This document shows positions 35,439 through 43,154 of a DNA stretch of 64,000 nucleotides, piece after piece. Below the pieces are notes generated by a model, which did no database searches, was not told the DNA's origin, and saw nothing but the letters and a program-made list of their open reading frames with translations. A program made the position numbers and the translations under genes. The stretch comes from SZUA-309 sp965232595 (GTDB lineage: Bacteria > Pseudomonadota > Gammaproteobacteria > Pseudomonadales > Azotimanducaceae). The stretch covers positions 3,844,001 to 3,908,000 of the forward strand of contig OZ246983.1 in the NCBI GenBank assembly GCA_965232595.1, given 5' to 3'. The number at the start of each line of letters is the position of its first letter. Position 1 is the first letter of the stretch.

Positions 35439-35455
35439 TGCACCAAAGCTGTGCA
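35439..35455. promoter_or_regulatory. NtrC-type binding site upstream of amtB
   Basis: TGCACCAAAGCTGTGCA matches the 17-bp NtrC consensus (TGCACC-N5-GGTGCA) except for one arm position. It lies about 125 nt before the amtB start, a usual enhancer distance. A second palindrome, TCGGTGCACCGA, lies at 35477-35488. I could not find a clear sigma-54 GG-N10-GC promoter downstream. Confidence 0.65.
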
Positions 35456-35579
35456 AATTTCGCCTTGGCTGACATGTCGGTGCACCGATGTCTTCCATGG
35501 CCCAGGCACATTAAGTACCCTTCTTCGCAACTATAACTAGACCTGCGGCAGCCAGCCGTTCTGATCGAGGGGAGTTCCT

Positions 35580-36794
35580 ATGCTTGATGGCGCGAATACC
35601 GCGTGGATACTCACGTCCACCGCGTTGGTGCTGTTCATGACCATTCCGGGCCTGTCGCTGTTCTACGGCGGATTGGTGCGCGGCAAGAACGTGCTCAGCG
35701 TGCTGATGCAGTGCTTTGTGCTGACCTGCCTGATGTCCATTCTCTGGGTGCTCGTGGGCTACAGCCTGGCCTTCGATGACCAGGGTTACGGTGTGATCGG
35801 CGGCCTGTCGAAGGCGTTCATGAACGGCGTTGGCGAGGGATCGCTGTCCGGCGACATTCCGGAAACCGCCTTCGCGCTGTTCCAGATGACGTTTGCCATC
35901 ATCACGCCTGCACTGATTGTGGGCGGCTTTGCCGAGCGCATGCGCTTCTCCGCGGTGCTGATCTTCTCCGCGCTCTGGCTGCTGCTGGTGTACGCGCCGA
36001 TCTGCCACTGGGTCTGGGGCGGCGGCTGGCTCGGCCAGATGGGCCTGATGGACTTCGCCGGCGGCACCGTGGTGCACGTGACCGCGGGAACGGCTGCCAT
36101 CGTTGCCGCCATGGTGCTCGGCAACCGTCGCGGCTTCCCCGAGCAGGCCATGATGCCGCACAACATGTCTCTGACCATCGCCGGGGCCGGCATGCTCTGG
36201 GTAGGCTGGTTCGGCTTCAACGGCGGCTCGGCGCTGGCGGCCAATGGCGATGCGGCCATGGCCATGTTCGTCACTCATACCTCCGCTGCGGCGGGGGCCT
36301 TCACCTGGATGGTGTGCGAGTGGATCCGCTTCGGTAAGCCAAGCGCGCTCGGTGCCGTCACCGGCATGGTGGCCGGCCTCGGCACCATCACGCCCGCCTC
36401 CGGCTTCGTCGGGCCCGGCGGCGCGCTGGTGATCGGTATCTCCGCCGGCGTCGTCTGCTTCGCTGCGACCAACTACCTGAAGCGGACGCTGAAGATCGAT
36501 GACTCGCTGGACGTCTTCCCGGTGCACGGGGTTGGCGGCATCCTCGGCACTCTGCTGACTGCCGTCTTCGCCAGCAATGCCCTGGGGCTGTTCTCAGGCC
36601 AGCACGACATCAGCATCGGCAGCCAGTTCGGCATCCAGGCGCTGGGCGTTGCGGCTACCCTGGTTTACACCGCCGTCGTCAGCTTCGTGCTGCTGAAGAT
36701 CACCGATGCGCTGGTTGGTAATCGGGTGCCGGAAGAGGAAGAGGTGGAAGGCCTCGACATCACCCAGCACAACGAGCGGGGTTACGATCTCTAG
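35580..36794 (+). CDS. amtB: Ammonium transporter
   Basis: A 404-residue Amt/Rh transporter with about eleven membrane helices. The pore twin histidines are H166 (GTVVHVTAG) and H316 (PVHGVGG), two residues earlier than in mature-numbered E. coli AmtB. GAGGGGAG precedes the ATG at good distance. It imports ammonium when nitrogen is scarce, matching the NtrC-like site upstream. No glnK gene is adjacent, although glnK-amtB is the usual pairing; the partner PII must be elsewhere. Confidence 0.96.
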   Translation: MLDGANTAWILTSTALVLFMTIPGLSLFYGGLVRGKNVLSVLMQCFVLTCLMSILWVLVGYSLAFDDQGYGVIGGLSKAFMNGVGEGSLSGDIPETAFALFQMTFAIITPALIVGGFAERMRFSAVLIFSALWLLLVYAPICHWVWGGGWLGQMGLMDFAGGTVVHVTAGTAAIVAAMVLGNRRGFPEQAMMPHNMSLTIAGAGMLWVGWFGFNGGSALAANGDAAMAMFVTHTSAAAGAFTWMVCEWIRFGKPSALGAVTGMVAGLGTITPASGFVGPGGALVIGISAGVVCFAATNYLKRTLKIDDSLDVFPVHGVGGILGTLLTAVFASNALGLFSGQHDISIGSQFGIQALGVAATLVYTAVVSFVLLKITDALVGNRVPEEEEVEGLDITQHNERGYDL

Positions 36795-36813
36795 CGCCGA
36801 CCCCCGGCGCTAG
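36791..36813. terminator. Shared bidirectional hairpin holding both stop codons
   Basis: CTAGCGCC (36791-36798) and GGCGCTAG (36806-36813) form a perfect 8-bp stem with a 7-nt loop. The TAG stop of amtB and the TAG stop of the convergent ddl gene both lie in the arms. There is no T-run, so a bidirectional terminator or end-protecting hairpin is inferred. Confidence 0.55.
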
Positions 36814-37745
36814 CTCCTGGCCAGGGCGCTCTGCACCAGAGCGTCCACCAGCGCTTCGAAAGACAGCCCGATGGCGGCGGCCCCATCCGGATACAGGCTG
36901 GTTGGGGTCATGCCGGGCAGGGTGTTCACCTCCAGCAGGACAATCTCGTCCGTATCCGTCACGATGAAGTCCGCCCGGGACAGATCCCTGAGGCCCAGCG
37001 CCTGATGCGCGTCCATGGCGATGCGCTGCAGCTCTGCCGTCAGCGCGTCCGACATGGGGGCTGGAATGATGTGCTCGCTGCCGCCGACGGCGTAGCGGTT
37101 GGTGTAGTCGTACCACTGATCGCTGGCGGTTCTGATCTCGATCACCGGAAACGGCCGCATGGGTTCGCCGTGCAGGTCGAGGACGCCGACGGTGATCTCT
37201 CTGCCCAGCACGTACGGCTCGACGAGCACGCCGTCGCCCAGTGCCAGAGCGGTCGCCAGCCCCGCTTTCAGATCGCCACCATTGGCCACCGGCGTGACCC
37301 CGATGGCCGAACCCTGGCTCAACGGCTTGATCACGACCCGATCGCCAAACCGGTCGAGAATTGCCGCCTCCGCATCCGCCACGGGCGTGTCCGCCGCAAA
37401 CAGCAGGTCTTCGGCGATCGGCAGGCCGACCCGCTGAAAGACCGACTTGGCGATCGCCTTATCCATCGCCACGGCGCTGCCGTGCACGTCGCTGCCGACG
37501 TACTTGAGGTTCAGAATCTCCAGAAAACCCTGCACGGTGCCGTCTTCTCCGGGCGGGCCATGCAGCGCTGGAAAAACCACTTCCGGCGCAACTTCCCGTA
37601 GCCGGTCGGCGGCCTGCGCGTCCAGCTCGACCCGCTCGGTGCTGTGTCCGGCTCGGTCGAGCGCGGCTGCAACTTCTCTGGCAGAGGCGCGGGAAACTTC
37701 GGCTTCGGCGGATGGCCCGCCCATGAGTACGGCAACGCGGGTCAT
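36810..37745 (-). CDS. ddl: D-alanine--D-alanine ligase (ATP-grasp)
   Basis: A 311-residue ATP-grasp enzyme joining two D-alanines for peptidoglycan. Catalytic regions are kept: Glu14 in GGPSAEAEVS, Ser in KPLSQGSAIGV (about 150), Tyr in YDYTNRYAVGGSEH, and NTLPGMTPTSLYP at the end. It lies outside a mur/fts cluster and at the end of a five-gene run with two peptidases and an acetyltransferase. It could be the main Ddl or a second, dipeptide-ligase-like copy. It overlaps the S9 peptidase stop by 4 nt. Confidence 0.93.
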   Translation of the reverse strand: MTRVAVLMGGPSAEAEVSRASAREVAAALDRAGHSTERVELDAQAADRLREVAPEVVFPALHGPPGEDGTVQGFLEILNLKYVGSDVHGSAVAMDKAIAKSVFQRVGLPIAEDLLFAADTPVADAEAAILDRFGDRVVIKPLSQGSAIGVTPVANGGDLKAGLATALALGDGVLVEPYVLGREITVGVLDLHGEPMRPFPVIEIRTASDQWYDYTNRYAVGGSEHIIPAPMSDALTAELQRIAMDAHQALGLRDLSRADFIVTDTDEIVLLEVNTLPGMTPTSLYPDGAAAIGLSFEALVDALVQSALARS

Positions 37746-39688
37746 TGCTGGTCCAGAGACTCCTGATTGTCGATCTTGAGGTCGGGCAGATCATCTGCCG
37801 GCTGGATGGCGAACACCCTGCAGAAGAAGGCGTACTCCGACTCGATGGCGCGAATGATGTTCCTGGCATCACGGAACCCGTGTCCTTCTCCAGCAAACTC
37901 CAGGTATGCCACTGGGATCCCTTTACCGCGCAGCGCCTCCGCCATTGCCTGCGACTGGTTCGGCGGCACCACCTTGTCCTCGCTGCCCTGGAAGAAGATC
38001 ACGGGGCAGCTGAAAGCGTCCAGGTGGTTGATGGGTGAGCGTTCCACCAGTGTCGACTCGTCGCCGAGCAGCACGTCCAGATAGCGGGACTCGAATTTGT
38101 GGGTATCTCTGGCCAGCGCGGTCAGGTCGCCGATGCCGTAGTGGCTCGCGCCGGCTCTGAAAGTGTGCGTGCTGGTCAGCGCCGCCAGGGTGGTGTAGCC
38201 GCCGGCGCTGCCGCCGCGAATGGCCACCCTGTCCCCGTCTACCTGCCCGGTTCTGACAAGATGACGAACGCCATCCTCGCAGTCGGTCACGTCGAGGACA
38301 CCCCACTGGCCGTTGAGCGCGGCGCGGTAAGCCCGACCGTATCCCGTGCTGCCGCGATAGTTCACGTCCAGCACTGCCCAGCCGCGGCTGGTGTAGTACT
38401 GAATCTGCAGGCTGAGGCTGGCGCTGGTGGCCGCGGTGGGGCCGCCGTGACTGAGCACCAGCAGGGGCGGGCGCTCGCCGTCCGGCGCGCTGCTCGAGCT
38501 GCTAGCCGGCCGATAGAAGTAGGCATGGGCTTCAGCGCCATCGCGGGTCGGAAAGGTGAACGCGTTGCCGGTTGAGAGGTCAGCAGGGGCAAACGGCAAG
38601 TCGCCGGCAGCCTTGAGGGTGACAGGCTCCCCTCCGGAAAGCGGCATGCGCTCGATGGCAGGCAGGCGGTCGCTGAAGGTGGCGATGAAGTGCAGCTCAC
38701 CCGCGTGCAGGGTGAGAGATGCGTAGCCGATCCGCGCGTCGCCGCCTGCCGTGAGCGGCGTGGCGAGGGTTGTTCGCGCGTTGATCAGCACCAGCTCTTC
38801 ACCCTCGCTGCCCTGACGGCGAATGACCAGGTGCTCGTCGTCGATCAGCACGTACGATCTGATGTCGAAAGCCCAGGGCGGGCCGGCGTAGTCGGCGCCG
38901 TCCTCCAGCACGCAGTAGATGCCGCTCTCATCAAACCGGTAGAGGTTCCAGAAGCCATTGGCGTCGCTGATGAAAAGCAGAGCCTCGTCGGATTGCCACA
39001 GCGGCTGTTGCACCGACTCCTGGGCACCCCCGGCGATGGTGTGCAGATTGGTCAGCGCCGGTTGCTCTCCGGGTGCCGACAGCTCCGCCAGCGCCAGCAT
39101 GGTACCGTCCCAGGGCATGTTCGGGTGGTCCCAGGCAATGAAGGCCAGGCGGCTGCCGTCCGGCGACAGGCGCGGTGCAGCGTAAAAGTCGTGACCCTCG
39201 GCGATCACGGTGACGGTACCGGTGTCCAGGTTCACGGCAGCGATGCAGTTGTCCGGCTCCCGATCCTCATGGTGATGCTCAACGACGCTCAGCAGCTGGT
39301 TCCTGCGCGCATCCAGGATGAAGTCGGCGAAGCGGATCTCCGGTCCGGAGTCGGTGATCTGCTCGACGTCGCCGCCCGGGCTGACCCGATAGAGATTCTG
39401 GTCGGCGAAGTTGACGAAGTACGCCGTCCCACCGCTGATAGTGCAGGCACCCCCGCCATATTCGTGCACCCGGCTGCGAACGTTGTATGGCGCCGGCGTG
39501 AGCTCTTGCCCCTCAAGGCTCACCAGCACCGAGCGGCCGCCTTCCTCGGGCCGTCCTTCGAGCCAGAACAGCTCGTCCTGATCGGACGCCAGCCCGGCCA
39601 GGGATACCACTCCGGCAACCAGGGCTTCGGCGCTGATCGGCGATGGCCAGGCGCCGTAGGGGCGCTGCTCGAGTTCTGTCGTCATCAT
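37742..39688 (-). CDS. S9 prolyl-oligopeptidase-family peptidase
   Basis: A 648-residue protein: N-terminal seven-bladed beta-propeller (about 30-380) and C-terminal alpha/beta-hydrolase with catalytic Ser494 (GGSAGG), Asp571 (GSEDKVV) and His603 (GEGHGF). There is no signal peptide, so it is probably cytoplasmic. It cleaves short peptides, perhaps as a dipeptidyl- or acylaminoacyl-peptidase. It overlaps the GNAT gene by one base and ddl by four. Confidence 0.93.
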   Translation of the reverse strand: MMTTELEQRPYGAWPSPISAEALVAGVVSLAGLASDQDELFWLEGRPEEGGRSVLVSLEGQELTPAPYNVRSRVHEYGGGACTISGGTAYFVNFADQNLYRVSPGGDVEQITDSGPEIRFADFILDARRNQLLSVVEHHHEDREPDNCIAAVNLDTGTVTVIAEGHDFYAAPRLSPDGSRLAFIAWDHPNMPWDGTMLALAELSAPGEQPALTNLHTIAGGAQESVQQPLWQSDEALLFISDANGFWNLYRFDESGIYCVLEDGADYAGPPWAFDIRSYVLIDDEHLVIRRQGSEGEELVLINARTTLATPLTAGGDARIGYASLTLHAGELHFIATFSDRLPAIERMPLSGGEPVTLKAAGDLPFAPADLSTGNAFTFPTRDGAEAHAYFYRPASSSSSAPDGERPPLLVLSHGGPTAATSASLSLQIQYYTSRGWAVLDVNYRGSTGYGRAYRAALNGQWGVLDVTDCEDGVRHLVRTGQVDGDRVAIRGGSAGGYTTLAALTSTHTFRAGASHYGIGDLTALARDTHKFESRYLDVLLGDESTLVERSPINHLDAFSCPVIFFQGSEDKVVPPNQSQAMAEALRGKGIPVAYLEFAGEGHGFRDARNIIRAIESEYAFFCRVFAIQPADDLPDLKIDNQESLDQQ

Positions 39689-40233
39689 CAGGGTCGCAGG
39701 GCGCTGCGGTTGTGCACCGCGGTCCAGCGCTCATGGTCACGCCACTTCCCGTCGATGTAGAGAAAGTCCGGCGACAGACCTTCACGCTCGAAGCCGCACT
39801 GCTTGACCAGGGCGATGGAGCGATGGTTGTCCGGCTGGATGTTCGCCTCCAGCCGGTGCAGGCCCAGGCTGAAGAACGCGTAGCCCTTCACCAGCTCGAG
39901 CCCTTCGCGCATCAGCCCCTGGCCGGCGAACGGGGCGCCGGCGTAGTAGCCCAGGGACGCCGAAAGGAAAGAGCCGCGAACGATGTTGTTGATGTTGATC
40001 ACGCCGGCGATGGCGTCTTCCGCCCGGGTGCAGACCAGCAGCCCCTCGTGGTCTTCGGTGCGCGTGCGCGCCAGGTAGCCGTTGAAGGTGGCTTCCGTTA
40101 CCGGCGGAGAGATCCAGGGGTAATGCAGGTGCTGGCTGGCGCGCATCAGCTTCAGGAACTCCGTCCGGTCCTCAGCGCTCACCGCTCGCAGGTAAACGCG
40201 ACCGGTTTCGGGTACGGGTCTAGGCTCCGTCAT
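39688..40233 (-). CDS. GNAT acetyltransferase, RimJ/RimL type
   Basis: A 181-residue GNAT with the family opening RVYLRAVSAEDRTEFLKLM and core segments GYYAGAPFAGQGLMREGL (acetyl-CoA loop) and HRLEANIQPDNHRSIALVKQCGFEREG, which resemble RimJ. RimJ/RimL proteins acetylate N-terminal amines of ribosomal or other proteins; relatives act on small amines. I use ATG 40233. It overlaps the small membrane-protein gene by 14 nt. Confidence 0.92.
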   Translation of the reverse strand: MTEPRPVPETGRVYLRAVSAEDRTEFLKLMRASQHLHYPWISPPVTEATFNGYLARTRTEDHEGLLVCTRAEDAIAGVININNIVRGSFLSASLGYYAGAPFAGQGLMREGLELVKGYAFFSLGLHRLEANIQPDNHRSIALVKQCGFEREGLSPDFLYIDGKWRDHERWTAVHNRSALRP

Positions 40234-40492
40234 CGGCCGTCCCGGCATGCTCGTTCCCGTTCTTTCTCGACAGCGCGTCCTGCATCTCGCTCTCGAGGAC
40301 AAAAATCTCCCAGAGCGACGGTGGGATCATGGCGAGGCCGAGGATCAGCAGGTGCAGGGCATGGGGTCGGTAGCCATTGTCCACGAACCAGACACCGTCG
40401 AAGGAGAAGCCGATGGCGCGCCACATCATGAGCCCCGTCGTGGTCAGGGCAAAGCCGATCATCAGCAGCAGAAACCGGGTCAGGTACCTCAT
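40220..40492 (-). CDS. Small two-helix membrane protein, hypothetical
   Basis: A 90-residue protein with two hydrophobic segments (about 4-24 and 44-64) separated by a WFVDNGYRPHALHLL loop, and a polar charged tail. It overlaps the C39-like gene (4 nt) and the GNAT gene (14 nt), which supports it as a real operon member. I recognise no family. Confidence 0.7.
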   Translation of the reverse strand: MRYLTRFLLLMIGFALTTTGLMMWRAIGFSFDGVWFVDNGYRPHALHLLILGLAMIPPSLWEIFVLESEMQDALSRKNGNEHAGTADDGA

Positions 40493-41472
40493 GGCCCGAC
40501 AATATACACAGCACCGCGGTGACGGAACCAGGCGCGGCTGAACGCGGCCAGCGGGTAGCGCCGGCTGACCGTGCCGTGGTTGGGCGCCGCCGGATCGTTG
40601 ATCAGCACTTCCTTGCCGTCGACCCCGGTCACAACCACCAGATGACCTCCCGTTGCCGACATGGGTGCGCCCGGGAGCTCACCCGCTCCGTAGCGAATGC
40701 TCGCCACCAGCGGCAAGCCGGCGGCGAGGCACTCGAGCGCCGGCGTCCAGCTGTCGAACAGCTCCACGGCGCCGATCAGTCCCGCACCGGCAGCGGCACG
40801 CACCGCCAGCGGCCAGAGGCCGTACATGCCGGTGACCGGATCATGGCAACCGGCGATGACGTGTTCCGTGACCACACCCGGCTGATGTGCTGCCATCACC
40901 ATCGCGGTCGCCACCGGCGAGCAGACGCGCGCTGCCGTTCTCGGATTCTGCAGCATCTGGCTGATCGTCGGCACCCTCGGCGCTGCCAGGGTAGTCGGCA
41001 GCGAATCGGGCGCTGCTACTTTGATTTCGGTCGGGCGGATGGACACGGTCAGCAGGTAACGGGAAGGGGCGCTGCTCGTGGTCAGCGTGCAGTGCAGACG
41101 GGCCTGGCGGATGGTCTTCTCGATGTGGAAGCAGTCGATGGCGGTGCGAACGCGAGTCCTGCCCTGGTCCCGTTTCCTGCTCTCGGCATCCGCAGCAACG
41201 GGCGGGATCGGCGCCAGCGGGTGGCAGTCGCCATCCGCCTCGAGAACGAACTGGTAGCGATGATTCGGAGCGTTCAGCAGCGACAGGCTCGGCGCGATCA
41301 TCTCGCCCTTGGCCAGCCGGCCGAGATCCAGGCTGAACCGCCAGCGGCTGCCGGAGGGCGCATCAGCCGCCGCCGTGGTCGACGACGAATCCGGTTGCCA
41401 GTCCGCCGTCGATGAGATCTCCAGCGGGTACTGGGTTAGAGTCTGGGGGTCAGCGAACCGCAAGCTTGGCAT
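40489..41472 (-). CDS. C39-like papain-fold peptidase (cytosolic)
   Basis: A 327-residue protein with a beta-rich N-terminal half (about 1-165) and a C-terminal papain-like domain. This has a cysteine in ARVCSPVATAMVM, a histidine in ATGGHLVVVTGVDG and an aspartate in VLINDPAAP, the order found in C39-type peptidases. There is no secretion signal. It probably cleaves peptides; the target is unknown. Its ATG lies only 5 nt from the divergent glutaredoxin-like ATG. Confidence 0.85.
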   Translation of the reverse strand: MPSLRFADPQTLTQYPLEISSTADWQPDSSSTTAAADAPSGSRWRFSLDLGRLAKGEMIAPSLSLLNAPNHRYQFVLEADGDCHPLAPIPPVAADAESRKRDQGRTRVRTAIDCFHIEKTIRQARLHCTLTTSSAPSRYLLTVSIRPTEIKVAAPDSLPTTLAAPRVPTISQMLQNPRTAARVCSPVATAMVMAAHQPGVVTEHVIAGCHDPVTGMYGLWPLAVRAAAGAGLIGAVELFDSWTPALECLAAGLPLVASIRYGAGELPGAPMSATGGHLVVVTGVDGKEVLINDPAAPNHGTVSRRYPLAAFSRAWFRHRGAVYIVGP

Positions 41473-41477
41473 GGAAT

Positions 41478-41747
41478 ATGGCTTGTACTCTCGTCCTCTA
41501 CAGCACCGATCACTGCAGCCTCTGCGAGGAGGCGCTCGAGCTGCTCTTCAGTATGCCAGAACTGGCCGGGCAGTCTGTGCGGGTCGTCGATGTGGCCTTG
41601 GACGACAGGCTCCTCGACCGCTTCGGCGAGCGGCTGCCGGTGCTGGAGGTCAACAGTGACGACGATGCCTCCGCCGCTCGCCGGCTCGACTGGCCGTTCG
41701 ACTCGACCTCGGTGCTCGAGACGCTCAGGGCGATTCACTCAGGCTGA
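41478..41747 (+). CDS. Glutaredoxin-like (DUF836) thioredoxin-fold protein
   Basis: An 89-residue protein starting CTLVLYSTDHCSLCEEAL. The CSLC motif (about residues 12-15) and the LPVLEVNSD strand are typical of DUF836 glutaredoxin-like proteins. It may reduce disulfides or bind a cofactor. The 3' end overlaps the convergent tatD gene by 23 nt, and the start is 5 nt from the divergent C39-like gene, so it is packed tightly on both sides. Confidence 0.85.
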   Translation: MACTLVLYSTDHCSLCEEALELLFSMPELAGQSVRVVDVALDDRLLDRFGERLPVLEVNSDDDASAARRLDWPFDSTSVLETLRAIHSG

Positions 41748-42546
41748 ACATCTGCCGGGCGTTGCGGCTGCTCGCAGCGATGATCTCGGCAGCCGGTCGG
41801 CCGCTCGCGGCAGCGATGCCTTCTGCCACGTAAGCGAGCAGGGCAGGTTCGTTGCGGCGGCTGCTGGCGCCTGGGGCATGCTGCTTCTGCCAGCTACGCG
41901 GTGCGTTCTGCGGCAGCAGGAACGGTGCGTCGGTCTCGATCAGCAGCCGGTCCAGCGGGATGCGCCCGACCAGCTCCCTGAGTTCGGCGCCGCGTTTCCT
42001 GTCGCTGATCCAGCCCGTGATGCCGATCGCGCAACCGAGGTCGAGGTAACGATCGAGGTCCTCGCCACTGCCCGTGAAGCAATGTACGACCATGCCCGGC
42101 ACCCTGTCCGCGTGCCGGCGCAACGCCTGGTAGACAGCGCCATCGCTGTCCCGGTCGTGCACGAACACGGGCAGGTCGATCTCACCGGCCAGCTGCAGCT
42201 GAAGTTCGAACAGCTCGCGCTGCACCTCCGGCGGCGAGAAATTGCGATTGAAGTCGAGCCCGGTTTCGCCGACGGCCCGGACCTTCGGGTGGCCGGCGAG
42301 GTGACGCAGCTGCTCGGTGAAATCGTCGCGGTCGGCGGGCGCCTCTTTGGCGTCGTGGGGATGCACGCCGGCGGTGCAGAAGAGGTCGGCGGCGTCCCGG
42401 CAGAGCTCGATGGCTCGCTCTGCCATCTGCAGATCAGTGGCGGTGACCAGCATCTGCTGCACGCCCGCTGCCCTTGCCCGGTCGATCACGGCGTCACGAT
42501 CCGCATCGAATTGTGGGTGCAACAGGTTGGCACCGATGTCGATCAT
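41725..42546 (-). CDS. tatD: TatD-family metal-dependent DNase
   Basis: A 273-residue TIM-barrel hydrolase opening MIDIGANLLHPQFDADRDAV, the form of TatD itself. Metal-ligand segments are present: Glu in VGETGLDFNRNFS, His in VFVHDRDSDG, His in VVHCFTGSGED and Asp in LIETDAPFLLP. TatD is a 3'-5' exonuclease active on damaged DNA. The start is ATG 42546, overlapping the upstream GNAT gene by 4 nt. Confidence 0.93.
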   Translation of the reverse strand: MIDIGANLLHPQFDADRDAVIDRARAAGVQQMLVTATDLQMAERAIELCRDAADLFCTAGVHPHDAKEAPADRDDFTEQLRHLAGHPKVRAVGETGLDFNRNFSPPEVQRELFELQLQLAGEIDLPVFVHDRDSDGAVYQALRRHADRVPGMVVHCFTGSGEDLDRYLDLGCAIGITGWISDRKRGAELRELVGRIPLDRLLIETDAPFLLPQNAPRSWQKQHAPGASSRRNEPALLAYVAEGIAAASGRPAAEIIAASSRNARQMFSLSESP

Positions 42547-43145
42547 GACCTGTTCTGGCCTTGCAGCCAGTCGCGGCGATCGATGGCGTACTCCACATCG
42601 AGGCCGGGAAACGGCTCGGCCGCATCGGCGGCGGCGGTATCCATCGCCTCGATGTCTGCCGGCTGCAGCCTGAAGCTGCGCTGGAAGCGCATGCCGAGCT
42701 TGCTCATGACAGCAATGGAACCCAGGTTGTCCTCGTAGGTGGTGGCGACGACCTTCTCGAGGTCGGCCGCCTGAAAACCCCGGTCCAGCAGCAGCCGGGC
42801 ACCTTCGGTGGCCAATCCCTTGCCCCACGCCGCCCGGCACAGGCGATAGCCGAGCGCCGCCTGTTCGGGCAGGCCGTCGAGCCGTCTGAGGGAGAACCAG
42901 CCGATGAAGCTGCCCCCATGCTCCGCGGCCCAGAATCCGAACCTGCCGGCGTCGTCCTGCTCGCGGATGAAGCGGGGCAGGATCTGCTGCTCGATCACTG
43001 CGCGCGGGGTCTCCGGGCCGCCGCTGATGTAGCGCATCACGGCAGGATCAGCGTCGAGACGGTAGAGCGCCTCCGCGTCCCCCTCGTTGAAGCGGCGCAG
43101 GTGCAGGCGCGGTGTGTCGAGAACGGTAATCGCACGGTCGGTCAC
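42543..43145 (-). CDS. GNAT acetyltransferase
   Basis: A 200-residue GNAT. Opening TPRLHLRRFNEGDAEALY and the core GYRLCRAAWGKGLATEGARLL (acetyl-CoA-binding Q/R-x-x-G-x-A) followed by ATTYEDNLGSIAVMSKLGMRF identify the RimJ/RimL-like group. It differs clearly from the GNAT at 39688. Substrate unknown. It is coupled to tatD and follows slt by 9 nt. Confidence 0.92.
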   Translation of the reverse strand: MTDRAITVLDTPRLHLRRFNEGDAEALYRLDADPAVMRYISGGPETPRAVIEQQILPRFIREQDDAGRFGFWAAEHGGSFIGWFSLRRLDGLPEQAALGYRLCRAAWGKGLATEGARLLLDRGFQAADLEKVVATTYEDNLGSIAVMSKLGMRFQRSFRLQPADIEAMDTAAADAAEPFPGLDVEYAIDRRDWLQGQNRS

Positions 43146-43154
43146 GCGCGATCC

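Noticed and set aside
35456..35580. Sigma-54 promoter for amtB
   Set aside because: No GG and GC pair with 10-nt spacing was found between the NtrC-type site and the start codon.
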